Below are positions 42,376 through 51,358 of a stretch of 64,000 nucleotides of DNA, in pieces. A model generated the notes under the pieces. It was given only the letters and a program-made list of their open reading frames with translations. It made no database searches and was not told the DNA's origin. The stretch's first letter is position 1. Each line of letters opens with the position of its first letter. Source of the DNA: Candidatus Methanomethylicia archaeon (lineage in GTDB: Archaea > Thermoproteota > Methanomethylicia > Culexarchaeales > Culexarchaeaceae); assembly GCA_025058215.1 (NCBI GenBank), contig JANXEO010000001.1, positions 372,001 through 436,000 on the forward strand, in the 5' to 3' direction. The translations under genes and the position numbers were made by a program.

Positions 42376-43464
42376 ATGTTGCCAAGTCAAATTTTCAAAG
42401 AACGATTAATTAATGTTAAGAATGAAATGATTAATAAAGGAATAGATTTTTTTATGGTTTTTAATGGATTAAACATATATTACCTTACTGGTTTCCCAAG
42501 GGGTAGAGTTTTACTTTTGAATGTAGATAAAGATCCAGTATTAGTAGTTTCTGAATTAGAGTTTGATGAAGCTGCTGAAACTTTTAAATTTGGTGAAATA
42601 ATTCCAATTAAAGCAAATTTGAGTTTAACTGATACTATAGCATCGGTATTTAATGGTTTAGATAGGAAGGGTAATGTAGCTTTAGAACGTCAATATATAA
42701 CTATGGAATTACATTCTTCATTATCTAAAAAACTTGGTATTGTCGATTTTATTGATCTCTCCAATTATATATTGAATTTAAGATCTATTAAGAATCCTTA
42801 TGAAATTGAATTAATTAAAATGGCTTTGAAGATAAGTGAAAAGAGTATTAAGTGTGGATTAGACAATTTCCATGAAGGTATGAGCGAAATTGAATTAGCT
42901 GGTGAAATCGAGTATAGTATGAGGAAGAATGGTGCTTTTGGTTACGCATTTGATAGTATTGTTGCTTCTGGTCCACGCTCAGCTTATCCTCATGGCTCTG
43001 CATCTAGTAGAATTATTGAAAGAGGCGATTTAGTGGTTATAGATATTGGAGCTAAATATTATGGTTATTGTTCAGATATAACTAGAACTATTGTTATAGG
43101 CTCCATGAATACGGATATTAAAAGGATATTTGAAATCATTATTGAAGCTATAGATACTGCAATTGATAAATTATGTGCAGGTGTTACTGGAGCTGAAGTT
43201 GATGCTGTAGCTAGAAAAGTCATTGAAAATAATGATTATGGAAAATACTTTACACATAGTTTAGGTCATGGAATTGGATTAGCTGTACATGAAGAACCTG
43301 GATTAAATTCAAGAAATAATTCTCCACTACGTGATGGTAATATAGTTACAGTTGAACCAGGAATATACATTAAAGGTTTTGGTGGTGTAAGAATAGAGGA
43401 AATGGTTTTAGTGCGTGAAAGTAAATGTGAATTGTTAAATAGTTTAAGTAGACTTCTCTTCTAA
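42376..43464 (+). CDS. pepQ: Xaa-Pro aminopeptidase/dipeptidase (M24 family)
   Basis: The enzyme cleaves peptides next to proline with two metal ions. The N-terminal creatinase-like domain covers residues 1-130. The metal ligands are in VVIDIGAKYYGYCSDITRT (two Asp near residues 216-228), HSLGHGIGLAVHEEPG (His near 300), VEPGIYI (Glu near 328) and VRIEEMVLV (Glu near 342). Length of 362 residues is standard. It is divergent from the S8e operon and converges on the phosphorylase gene with one base between. Confidence 0.93.
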   Translation: MLPSQIFKERLINVKNEMINKGIDFFMVFNGLNIYYLTGFPRGRVLLLNVDKDPVLVVSELEFDEAAETFKFGEIIPIKANLSLTDTIASVFNGLDRKGNVALERQYITMELHSSLSKKLGIVDFIDLSNYILNLRSIKNPYEIELIKMALKISEKSIKCGLDNFHEGMSEIELAGEIEYSMRKNGAFGYAFDSIVASGPRSAYPHGSASSRIIERGDLVVIDIGAKYYGYCSDITRTIVIGSMNTDIKRIFEIIIEAIDTAIDKLCAGVTGAEVDAVARKVIENNDYGKYFTHSLGHGIGLAVHEEPGLNSRNNSPLRDGNIVTVEPGIYIKGFGGVRIEEMVLVRESKCELLNSLSRLLF

Positions 43465-43465
43465 A

Positions 43466-44221
43466 CTACATCCAACATTCACATTTTTTATATTCTACAG
43501 ATATCTTTAATATCGCTCTTCTTATTAACTCTAATACAGTTTTAACCTTCATCTTCATAATTTCATTAACCTCTTCTTGAGTAATCCTCTTCTGCATTCC
43601 AGCAGCATAATTGGTTACAATACATATTGTTGCATAACATATCTTCAATTCTCTTGCAAGCACAACTTCTGGAATTCCAGTCATGCCCACTACATCAGCT
43701 CCAAGTAATCTAAACATTTTTATTTCTGATGGAGTTTCAAATCTAGGTCCTTCAGTACACACATATACACCACTTCCCCAAGTTTTTACACTAATTTCAT
43801 TAGCAGTTTCAATTAATATACCTCTAAGCTCTGGACAATATGGATTAGTAACATCTATGTGTATTGCTTCTTTATCATAGAAAGTACTAGATCTACTTTT
43901 CGTGAAGTCTATGAAATCATGTGGTATTAATAGATCTCCAGGATTCAATCCTTCTCTTATTCCTCCAACGGCATTTGTTGCTATAATTCTTTCAACTCCA
44001 ATTTTCTTAAAAGCCCAAATATTCCCTTTATAATTTATTTTATGTGGTGGTAATTCATGTCTTTCTCCATGTCTAGGTATAAATGCTATCTTTCGTTTTT
44101 CAATAGAACATATTTTCAAATTCACTTCTCCATATGGGGTTTCCAATAGATATTTTTCTCCTTCTAATGCTTTTTCCAATCCCGATCCTCCAATAACCCC
44201 TATTCCAATATTACCTATCAC
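43466..44221 (-). CDS. Purine nucleoside phosphorylase family, predicted methylthioinosine/6-oxopurine type
   Basis: The protein splits a nucleoside with phosphate. Motifs are VIGGSGLEKAL, PRHGERHELPPHKINY near residue 49, and the methylthio-nucleoside pocket CTEGPRFETPSEIKMF near 155. At the base-binding position, methylthioadenosine phosphorylases have Asp (TDYD). This protein has Asn 204 in IVTNYAAG, the residue used for 6-oxopurines. With the deaminase at 6216 this suggests methylthioinosine as substrate. GTG 44221 follows GGAGGAT and overlaps the DUF373 stop. Confidence 0.85.
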   Translation of the reverse strand: MIGNIGIGVIGGSGLEKALEGEKYLLETPYGEVNLKICSIEKRKIAFIPRHGERHELPPHKINYKGNIWAFKKIGVERIIATNAVGGIREGLNPGDLLIPHDFIDFTKSRSSTFYDKEAIHIDVTNPYCPELRGILIETANEISVKTWGSGVYVCTEGPRFETPSEIKMFRLLGADVVGMTGIPEVVLARELKICYATICIVTNYAAGMQKRITQEEVNEIMKMKVKTVLELIRRAILKISVEYKKCECWM

Positions 44222-45315
44222 TTTATCCTCCTCCTAACCTCTTCCAATAATGTGAAGAACACTATTAAAACTATAGTTGCAGTAGCTGGTAATATTAATT
44301 GTGCTATTATGGTTTGTACAATATACTCTTGCTTAATTAACATTTGAGCAAGTTCCTTTAACAACGGTCTAATTGTAATTATAAATGTTAAACTTACTGC
44401 ATTATGCCATATTTTCCCAGTTTTTTTCAAAATTTTATCAATTAATCTACCAATTGATATAATTGCTACTCCTACAAGTATTATGTCACTTGATACATCA
44501 ATAAACGTTCCTGATAGAAAAGCCCAATTGCCCATTAACGATTGATTAATGCTTACTTCTGACACTACTTTTCCAAGTCCAATGTATATTGATATAAATA
44601 TTGATAATATCCCCGTTAAAGTTGAGAAGAATATTGCTGGTGATGATTTCAACCATCCAATTACACGTGTATCTATTGAAAATCCACGTACTATAAATGC
44701 TATTCCAATGATAAATAATGTCCCAATACCAGCATATTGTGAATATCCTAATGCGTATAGTACTGCAAGTAGTAGAAATATGATGCCTGGTATTCCTAGA
44801 AATAATCTAGCATATTGAGCTTCTTCAACAAGTTTTCTCAAGTATCTAGCTAAAAGTATATATGTTTCTTCAATTCCTCTTTCTTGCTGTATTACTATTC
44901 TCTTTACTGAAATTATTGGTATCCGGGATTGTATTATTGGTATTATTAACTCATCAGCTGCACCATCACTTACAAATATAACTCCACTTGCTTGATATAC
45001 ACTTAAAACTTCATCAAGTTCACTTCTTATTTTAATATCAGCCTTCAATCCTCCTTCTGCTTCTCCAGATAATGTTGCAATTTCACAATCCATATTGCTT
45101 TTTTTCATTTCATTGTAAATCTTTAATGCTGCAAATAATGCATTTACATCTGAATCTTCTGGTGATGAAACCGCGAACCTCAATGCTACTTCAATATTTT
45201 TATCTTTACCAATTATCGGAGTTCTAAATCCAGTAGTTCTACCAACATCATCATCTTTATCTACATATAGAATCAATATTTTACTTTTACTTATACTTAA
45301 AGAATTCTTTTCCAT
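44218..45315 (-). CDS. DUF373 membrane protein
   Basis: This archaeal family has no known function. The N-terminal 150 residues form a soluble Rossmann-like domain with LILYVDKDDDVGRTTGFRTP, SSPEDSDVNALFAALKIY and FVSDGAADELIIPIIQSR. About six hydrophobic segments follow from residue 178. The soluble part binds something acidic or nucleotide-like by appearance only. The product would sit in the cytoplasmic membrane. Its end overlaps the phosphorylase start by four bases, so cotranscription is likely. Confidence 0.88.
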   Translation of the reverse strand: MEKNSLSISKSKILILYVDKDDDVGRTTGFRTPIIGKDKNIEVALRFAVSSPEDSDVNALFAALKIYNEMKKSNMDCEIATLSGEAEGGLKADIKIRSELDEVLSVYQASGVIFVSDGAADELIIPIIQSRIPIISVKRIVIQQERGIEETYILLARYLRKLVEEAQYARLFLGIPGIIFLLLAVLYALGYSQYAGIGTLFIIGIAFIVRGFSIDTRVIGWLKSSPAIFFSTLTGILSIFISIYIGLGKVVSEVSINQSLMGNWAFLSGTFIDVSSDIILVGVAIISIGRLIDKILKKTGKIWHNAVSLTFIITIRPLLKELAQMLIKQEYIVQTIIAQLILPATATIVLIVFFTLLEEVRRRIK

Positions 45316-45355
45316 ATGTACTATACCATAAATTAGTAGATTGAAAACTTATATA

Positions 45356-46228
45356 TTATTGATTCTTTTGATCAATTTCTATTAATGCTTTAAATTCTTC
45401 AAAACTCAATCTCTCTCCCCTTTCAAGTTTTTCACGTGCTTTTTTCGCTAATTCCATTAAAATTTTTGTTTCTTCCTCCTTTATCCTCAAAAATCTTATT
45501 TTATTAATTTCAATTTGTAATTCAACTATTTTTTCAATTATTCCCCTTTCTTCTTTTAAAATTTCCTTTATACGATTATTAATATTATCAATTTCCTTAG
45601 AAATCCCCTCTTTTTCCCCTCTTAACTTCGCTATTTTAGTATTTGCCTCTTTAAATACCTCATTTAAATTGTTTATTTCCATAGATACATTGGTTATATT
45701 ATCCTTAACATTTTTTCTTTCAATAATTCTTTTTGCCATTTCCTCTTTTATTTCCATATATCTTCTTTCTTCATAACGTAATTTCTCCATAATCTTCAAT
45801 TTTCTACTTAAATCTGCAATTTTTTCAACAACATTCTTTTCTTCATTTTTTGAAAGTGGATTTGTTTGTTGATACCACTCTAATTCTTCAATTTTCTTTT
45901 TCAATCCTTCCTCATTTTCTTTGAATTTGATATATTTATAATTCTTTAAGAATTCTAGTATTCGATCTTTCTCTTTCTTCAAATTATTTATTTCATCACC
46001 TATAATTTTCAATCTATTAATTAAGTTATTTCTTTCAATTCTTTTTTCCTCAAGTTTTGCTTTTACTTCATTTCTCTTTAAATATTTCTGTTCAAGATCC
46101 TCCTTTAACCTATTTATTTCATTAATCAATCTATTCTTATTTAAGATCAACCTATTTCTTTCTTCTTCAAGTTGTTTATATTTCTTCCTTAATTCAATAA
46201 TTTCATTTAAAATAATTTCATCTTTCAT
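45356..46228 (-). CDS. Archaeal coiled-coil protein, COG1340 type
   Basis: Nearly all of the 290 residues are predicted coiled coil, rich in Lys, Glu, Arg, Asn and Ile. Interruptions at a conserved tryptophan (ELEWYQQTNPLS near residue 115) and a C-terminal KAREKLERGERLSFEEFKALIE (in parts, LERGERLSFEEFKALIE) match this archaeal family. It has been misnamed phosphoserine phosphatase in some genomes. Function is unknown. It overlaps the ATP-grasp gene by four bases. Confidence 0.85.
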   Translation of the reverse strand: MKDEIILNEIIELRKKYKQLEEERNRLILNKNRLINEINRLKEDLEQKYLKRNEVKAKLEEKRIERNNLINRLKIIGDEINNLKKEKDRILEFLKNYKYIKFKENEEGLKKKIEELEWYQQTNPLSKNEEKNVVEKIADLSRKLKIMEKLRYEERRYMEIKEEMAKRIIERKNVKDNITNVSMEINNLNEVFKEANTKIAKLRGEKEGISKEIDNINNRIKEILKEERGIIEKIVELQIEINKIRFLRIKEEETKILMELAKKAREKLERGERLSFEEFKALIEIDQKNQ

Positions 46229-46920
46229 CCTAATATTATCCTCGCATCAACTACTTTTACTCCTTTTTCATACACGAATACTGGATTTAAATCCAATTGT
46301 TCTATTTGTGGAAAGTCCGTTAACAATTTTGATGTTTTAACTATTGTATCTACTATAGAATCTTCATCTGCTTTTGGCTGTCCTCTATACCCTTTAAGTA
46401 ATGGGTAACCTTTTATTTCCCTAATCATTTCTTTTGCATCATCAATTGTTACTGGATTTATCCTAAATGTAACATCTCTTAATATTTCAACAAATATTCC
46501 CCCAAGACCAAACATTATTGCATGTCCAAATTGTGGATCTTTTATTCCACCAATAATTATTTCTAATCCCGTTGGAGCCATTTCTTGTACTAAAATTCCA
46601 ATTATTTTAGCTTCAGGTTTATGTTTTTCGACATTGCTCAATATCCTTTGATATGCTTCTATACCTTCCTTTTCATTTTTTATATTTACTATAACTCCTC
46701 CTACATCACTTTTATGGATTATGTCTGGTGAAACTATTTTGAAAACTACTGGGTAACCTATTTCTTCTGAATATCTTAATGCTTCTTCAATATTTCTAGC
46801 CACTTTAAATTTAGTTACACTAATTCCATATTGTGCACATATGCTTTTAGCTTCATGTTCCATTAAATATCTTCTCCCCTCTTTTAGGGCGTTATTAATT
46901 ATTTGTGTTGCATTGATCAT
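46225..46920 (-). CDS. Acyl-CoA synthetase (ADP-forming) beta-type subunit, ATP-grasp
   Basis: The ATP-grasp subunit of ADP-forming acetyl/acyl-CoA synthetase makes ATP from an acyl-CoA in peptide and sugar fermentation. Key stretches are AKSICAQYGISVTKFKVA, GYPVVFKIVSPDIIHKSDVGGV and the end LDLNPVFVYEKGVKVVDARI. The conserved FGLGGIFVEILRDVTFRINP is also present. The 231 residues equal a separate beta subunit. The alpha subunit is not in the window. GGTGA seven bases upstream selects ATG 46920 over TTG 46941. Confidence 0.9.
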   Translation of the reverse strand: MINATQIINNALKEGRRYLMEHEAKSICAQYGISVTKFKVARNIEEALRYSEEIGYPVVFKIVSPDIIHKSDVGGVIVNIKNEKEGIEAYQRILSNVEKHKPEAKIIGILVQEMAPTGLEIIIGGIKDPQFGHAIMFGLGGIFVEILRDVTFRINPVTIDDAKEMIREIKGYPLLKGYRGQPKADEDSIVDTIVKTSKLLTDFPQIEQLDLNPVFVYEKGVKVVDARIILG

Positions 46921-46978
46921 TAGTAATTCACCATACTTCAATTCATGACTTCTCCTTTAAAATATTTTCTTTTTTTAA

Positions 46979-47731
46979 TCAATTTATTATGGTTTTTCCC
47001 AATATTCTTTCTATTCTACCAAGTAAAGCGTCCCCTCCCTCATTAGTTACAGAGGATGTAAATATAATTTCTGTAAACATTTCATCACTTATTACATCTA
47101 CAAGTCTCTTGCATATTTCACTCTGCATAACCTCTTTATCAAACATTATATCCATTCTTAAAATTTCAGGGTTTTCAATCCACTCCTCAATTTTCTCCTT
47201 TAACTTTGGACTTAATAAATCTGCTTTTGATATAACATTTATTTGCGGTTTTAGAAATCTATACTGTACCGATGTAGCTAGTAATAATGTAGATACGAAA
47301 TCACTTGGCCTTACAGTGAATATTGCGTCTATTAAAAATACTACAACTAAATTTTCTCCAGCTATTTTAGAGATTACTTGAGGTCCAACAGTTCTAAATG
47401 CAAAAAGCTCCATTTGACCTGGCGTATCTATTACTAAAAATTCACAATTTAAACTTTCTATTTCTTCTCTAATATATTTAACATAGTTTATCATGATATC
47501 TACAGCAGCTATCAAAGCTCCATTTGGTCCAAGCTCATACTGTGTCATTATTTGATCTAAATTTACGTAATCTCTTATATCTATATCAGGTGAATATGGT
47601 AACCATCTTACTCCAGGATCTAGATTTAATATTCCAGTAGATCTATTATTTTCTTCAAGCCATTGGGATAATACATAAGTTAAAGTGCTTTTACCAGAAC
47701 CAGCAGTTCCAATTAACATTATTGAATCCAT
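46979..47731 (-). CDS. GPN-loop GTPase
   Basis: GPN-loop GTPases dimerise and in eukaryotes assemble RNA polymerase II; the archaeal role is less clear. The P-loop is GTAGSGKSTLT at residues 8-18. The Gly-Pro-Asn loop is in YELGPNGALIAAVD near residue 70, and the G3 motif is VIDTPGQMELF near 103. The G4 motif lies in VISKADLL near 162. Length of 250 residues is typical. Confidence 0.95.
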   Translation of the reverse strand: MDSIMLIGTAGSGKSTLTYVLSQWLEENNRSTGILNLDPGVRWLPYSPDIDIRDYVNLDQIMTQYELGPNGALIAAVDIMINYVKYIREEIESLNCEFLVIDTPGQMELFAFRTVGPQVISKIAGENLVVVFLIDAIFTVRPSDFVSTLLLATSVQYRFLKPQINVISKADLLSPKLKEKIEEWIENPEILRMDIMFDKEVMQSEICKRLVDVISDEMFTEIIFTSSVTNEGGDALLGRIERILGKTIIN

Positions 47732-47740
47732 ATCCTCATA

Positions 47741-48538
47741 TTACACCTCTTTAAATTCACAATAAACATGTTTTTCCAATATTTTCTTAATAATTTTTTC
47801 AATTATTTTCCTCCATTCATCATCACTATGATTCTTACTGTAAATATGTATTTTGAGTGTAGGTTTCTCGCTTACTTCTATTATTGGATGTGATTTTATG
47901 TATATATTGGGTATTTCATTCATTAATTCAATTAATGTTGGAGCAAGTTCCGCTTCTGGAACATTAAACAATAGAATTTCCTTTTCTTTTAATCTATGTT
48001 TAACTCCAATAAATTTTATTACTTCTTTTTCAAACATTTCAATCATTTCATTTGGAACTCCTGGTAAAGCTATTATTATTGTTTTCCCATATTCTAATAT
48101 TATTCCAGGTGCAGTTCCAATATTATTATGTATTATCATGCTTCCATCAGGTATATATGCCATCTTCTTTGCAGCTTCACTTAATGTTCTACCTTTCTTT
48201 CTTAATTTCTCCTCTATATTCATTAATACTTCTTCACTTAGTTTCAATGGTCTATTGGTAGCTTTTGATATTGCTTCCATAGTTTTATCATCGAATGTAG
48301 GTCCTAAACCACCAGTAGTAATTATTGTATTTGTCCCTCTATTAATTGAATCATGTATTACCGATACTATTTCATTTACATCATCACCAACTGTTATTAT
48401 CCTCCTAACTTTCCAACCTATTTCAGTAATTTTTCTAGCAATCCATGAAGCATTAGTATTAACTACTTTCCCTATCAATAATTCTTCACCTATACTTATA
48501 ATTTCCACTACGATTTCTTTCACGTAATCCGCCCTCAA
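47741..48538 (-). CDS. CinA-like protein (MoaB/MogA fold, COG1058)
   Basis: The N-terminal 170 residues match the CinA N-terminal domain: ISIGEELLIGKVVNTNASWI, TVGDD, TTGGLGPTFDDKTMEAIS and PGIILEYGKTIIIALPGVPNEM (in parts, IIIALPGVPNEM). It resembles molybdopterin-binding MoaB/MogA. A C-terminal extension of about 90 residues replaces the bacterial deamidase. Archaeal members are uncharacterised; an ADP-ribose or nucleotide hydrolase activity is possible by family. The TTG at 48538 is listed, but GTG 48523 after GGCGGAT is a good alternative. Confidence 0.88.
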   Translation of the reverse strand: MRADYVKEIVVEIISIGEELLIGKVVNTNASWIARKITEIGWKVRRIITVGDDVNEIVSVIHDSINRGTNTIITTGGLGPTFDDKTMEAISKATNRPLKLSEEVLMNIEEKLRKKGRTLSEAAKKMAYIPDGSMIIHNNIGTAPGIILEYGKTIIIALPGVPNEMIEMFEKEVIKFIGVKHRLKEKEILLFNVPEAELAPTLIELMNEIPNIYIKSHPIIEVSEKPTLKIHIYSKNHSDDEWRKIIEKIIKKILEKHVYCEFKEV

Positions 48539-48548
48539 TTCTTGTTAT

Positions 48549-48740
48549 TCACTTTTTAGAACTTAACCACCATTTTAAATACTCTTTTTTCTTTTCTTTT
48601 TCATCTTTTAAGTTCTCTTTATCTAATTCTGCTTTAATAGATTCATATTTTGATATTGATAATCCGCATTTTACACATACAAATGCTCCTTTTCTATTAT
48701 AGTACATTTCTCCTCCACATTCAGGGCATATTCTAACCAT
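48549..48740 (-). CDS. Small zinc-ribbon protein
   Basis: The 63-residue product has one zinc ribbon, CPECGG and CVKCGLS, followed by a charged helix rich in Lys and Glu (ELDKENLKDEKEKKKEYLKWW, shown partly as ENLKDEKEKKKEYLKWW). Its first 8 bases overlap the end of the membrane HTH gene, so it is probably coexpressed with it. It resembles archaeal ribbons related to transcription factor S ends, but no specific function can be given. Confidence 0.7.
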   Translation of the reverse strand: MVRICPECGGEMYYNRKGAFVCVKCGLSISKYESIKAELDKENLKDEKEKKKEYLKWWLSSKK

Positions 48741-49362
48741 ATTTCTTCGCCAACCCTGTAATTATTTTTAGGATTATCCATGTTAATCCACCGATACTAA
48801 TATATATTACTATTGTCAGCAGGTAGGTTACTGGTATTGCGGTTACACCTATTCTTAATGCTGCTACTATTGACGTTATACTTGAAAATATAACTCCACC
48901 TTTCAATAAGTCTTTATAATTGGAATTTAAAAATCCAAGAATTAAACCATTAATTATAGACAATAAGATTATAATGTTATGTACACCGCCTAGAATAATC
49001 ATAGAAGCTCCAGTTAATAGAGGTATTGTTAATCTCACTTTAATAATGTCAATTCCATCTTTTATGGTTAATTTCCTTTTAGATTCAATTTTGATATCTC
49101 CTACACTTTTCTGCATTAGTTCTAATATCTTAACACCTTTATTTGTTAATTTGTAATTGTATCCTTTATCTACTTGAAATCTCTCTATCAAGTTTCTTTC
49201 TACCAATATTTTTAAATGTTCTGAAATTGTTGATTTAGCTTTTCCAGTTAATTTTGATAAATCGTTTAATCCAAGTTCCTTACTTCTTAACAATATTAGT
49301 ATTTTTAATCTAGTTTCTTCACTGGCAATCTTTAAATCTTCAATTTCAATTTTTTCTTCCAT
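48733..49362 (-). CDS. ArsR-like winged-helix regulator with membrane domain
   Basis: Residues 1-80 form an ArsR-type winged helix: ASEETRLKILILLRSKELGLNDL (in parts, RLKILILLRSKELG), recognition helix AKSTISEHLKILVERNLIERF and wing KGYNYKLTNKG. From residue 105 four hydrophobic segments follow (for example LLTGASMIILGGVHNIIILLS, GGVIFSSITSIVAAL and TYLLTIVIYISIGGLTWIIL, given in parts). A DNA-binding domain tethered to a membrane could couple a membrane state to transcription. The ligand and target are unknown. The divergent radA cluster starts 112 bases away. Confidence 0.75.
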   Translation of the reverse strand: MEEKIEIEDLKIASEETRLKILILLRSKELGLNDLSKLTGKAKSTISEHLKILVERNLIERFQVDKGYNYKLTNKGVKILELMQKSVGDIKIESKRKLTIKDGIDIIKVRLTIPLLTGASMIILGGVHNIIILLSIINGLILGFLNSNYKDLLKGGVIFSSITSIVAALRIGVTAIPVTYLLTIVIYISIGGLTWIILKIITGLAKKYG

Positions 49363-49474
49363 TCACAATCTAATCTATATATTTAACTTTGATTGTTTAT
49401 TCGTTTTTCGTCGTTCATAGTTTTCGGTGGACATCTAAACTACAATTATTTTACCCTAATATCAATTTTTAATC

Positions 49475-50029
49475 ATGAATTTTAAATGGCTTCTATTAAT
49501 CTCAATTATAGTGCTTGTATTTATAAACCCAATATTACCACTTATATTAATATCTCCATTGCTGATGTTATATGCTATTAGAATTATACATAATAAGAAT
49601 ACTTCTAGTAGCCATAAAGTTATTAAGGAGATTTTATTTAGGAATATGAAGTTTAATAATGGCGAAGAAGTTAAAGTTTTAATTAAATTCAAAGTTTTTG
49701 ATAGGTTTCTAAAGGTTTATGGCACTTTTGGACATATGAATATTTATAGTGGAATATCTTTTTCAGGAGTTAAAGATTTTGGTTTATTGAGGAGTATACT
49801 ATTGACTATACCCTTCAATTACTACTTAATTTTTATTGGTGGAAACACTTCTAAAGAGACTTTCATATTACTACTAAATGTTAAAGTAAGTTGGTATGAG
49901 GAAGAATCTGTAATTTCTAAAATTGTTGAAGTAATTAATTCATTATCTCTCTCTATACCTGCTAATGAAATTAAAATTCTAAATGGTTATGAACTTACAT
50001 CTAAGATACTGCCTTTTATGGAGGTGTAA
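49475..50029 (+). CDS. Membrane protein, first gene of the radA cluster
   Basis: The 184 residues begin with two closely spaced hydrophobic segments (WLLLISIIVLVFINPILPLI and PLLMLYAIRII), then a soluble domain of mixed alpha/beta character (FNNGEEVKVLIKFKVFDRFLKV, partly NGEEVKVLIKFKVFD). I do not recognise the family. The gene is two bases before the pseudo-ATPase gene, so the two should be cotranscribed. It could anchor the cluster products at the membrane, but nothing in the sequence proves this. Confidence 0.7.
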   Translation: MNFKWLLLISIIVLVFINPILPLILISPLLMLYAIRIIHNKNTSSSHKVIKEILFRNMKFNNGEEVKVLIKFKVFDRFLKVYGTFGHMNIYSGISFSGVKDFGLLRSILLTIPFNYYLIFIGGNTSKETFILLLNVKVSWYEEESVISKIVEVINSLSLSIPANEIKILNGYELTSKILPFMEV

Positions 50030-50031
50030 AG

Positions 50032-51357
50032 ATGTTTGATAATTCATTTAAATTAGAATTTATAAATTTGCATGATCTACTTCATGAAAGCAGAAATCTA
50101 ATAATAAGCTCCTTTGGTCCACTCAATTATAGATTCAAAATTAATATTTCTATAATTGATTATAGTGATTGGAATTATTGTTTAATAATAGATCCTCATG
50201 GTTTATACAAATATCTTAGAAATAAATTTATGGATTTTAAACTTTTAAAACTTGGTTTTAATGCATCAATAAATCCCTTTAGTTTTAAATCTGAAGATCC
50301 ATATTCAGAGATTAAATTTATTGTTGACATTTTTAGGTTGAGTTTCCATATAGGTGAAGATTCCGCTAGAATACTTCAAAATTCACTTATTAACTTAGTG
50401 AGTAGAGATATTTTTAATCCAAATGTTAAGGATGTAATTTCTGAAATTGAAATTCAAAGTAGTCTGTTTAGATATAGTTTAGGTATCAATAAATTACTTA
50501 GATTCCTTGATTTAATGACAGTGGGACGTGTAGGTTCATCATTCAATTTTCATCATGGTTTCACCAATTTAAAACCCGGTTTAAATGTAGTTGATATAAG
50601 TCACTTACCAGTGGAATTTAGAATTTTTTCATCACTATTAACGTTATTTCATTTTTCAAATATTTTTGATTTTATTGTAATTGAAGATGTGGATTTAATA
50701 TCTCCAGCTTTAATTAGAGCGTTGAGAGAGGAGTATGCTGTATCATTTGAACGATCAATGTTATTTTATGATATCTTAAAAGGCAAAGGTCATGGTTATA
50801 TACTACTATCTTGTTATGCTCCATCATTTATTAATCCCAAAGTTAGGTCTATTGTGAGTATAACTTTATCCCCAATACTTGTTAATGGAGAATATTTTAA
50901 TGATATAGTAGATCTTTTCTCCATAGATGACAATAATCTAAAGGTTTTTAGACATATTGATAATAAAAAGTACTTTTTAGTTTTCATTAATGGAGATTTG
51001 AAGATTTCAAATTACAGTTGTGATTTAGAGTTTAAAGGTGAATTTGAAATTGAAGATGAACTCAAAATATCTAAACCGATGAAGATAAGTGTTTTACATA
51101 AACTTTTTGGTGATAAAGCAGATTTAGCTCATAGTATTTTATCCTTTTTATCTCAAGGAACTGTTGAAAAGGATTTGATGATTGGTTATGCTACAAGTGT
51201 TTTAGGTTTAGATGGAACTGAAGCTAGGAAGATGTTAACAATTTTAACAGTTAATGGTTTGATTTTTGAAAGTATACATCGTGATGGTAAATGTCATCTT
51301 AAGATTTCCCCTATTGGTGCATCTATACTGGAGGAATATAATAGGACTGGTGATTGA
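50032..51357 (+). CDS. Degenerate HerA/VirB4-like P-loop ATPase with C-terminal winged helix
   Basis: The order of motifs follows the HerA/FtsK/VirB4 ATPases: CLIIDPHGLYKYL near residue 50, FNASINPFSF near 76, an all-helical insert near 95-160, GLNVVDISHLPVEFRIFSSL near 183 and a Walker-B-like DFIVIEDVDLISPA near 213. The Walker A position (residues 27-36, SFGPLNYRFK) lacks the Gly-Lys-Ser/Thr core, and the sensor TQ is replaced by LSCYAPSF. The protein therefore probably does not hydrolyse ATP. The last 95 residues look like a winged helix (EARKMLTILTVNGLIFES). A strong GGAGGTG site precedes ATG 50032. The family call is by motif pattern only. Confidence 0.6.
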   Translation: MFDNSFKLEFINLHDLLHESRNLIISSFGPLNYRFKINISIIDYSDWNYCLIIDPHGLYKYLRNKFMDFKLLKLGFNASINPFSFKSEDPYSEIKFIVDIFRLSFHIGEDSARILQNSLINLVSRDIFNPNVKDVISEIEIQSSLFRYSLGINKLLRFLDLMTVGRVGSSFNFHHGFTNLKPGLNVVDISHLPVEFRIFSSLLTLFHFSNIFDFIVIEDVDLISPALIRALREEYAVSFERSMLFYDILKGKGHGYILLSCYAPSFINPKVRSIVSITLSPILVNGEYFNDIVDLFSIDDNNLKVFRHIDNKKYFLVFINGDLKISNYSCDLEFKGEFEIEDELKISKPMKISVLHKLFGDKADLAHSILSFLSQGTVEKDLMIGYATSVLGLDGTEARKMLTILTVNGLIFESIHRDGKCHLKISPIGASILEEYNRTGD

Positions 51358-51358
51358 T

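Noticed and set aside
47853-48527. Long plus-strand open frame of 224 codons.
   Set aside because: It is the antisense shadow of the CinA-like gene, which has clear family motifs.
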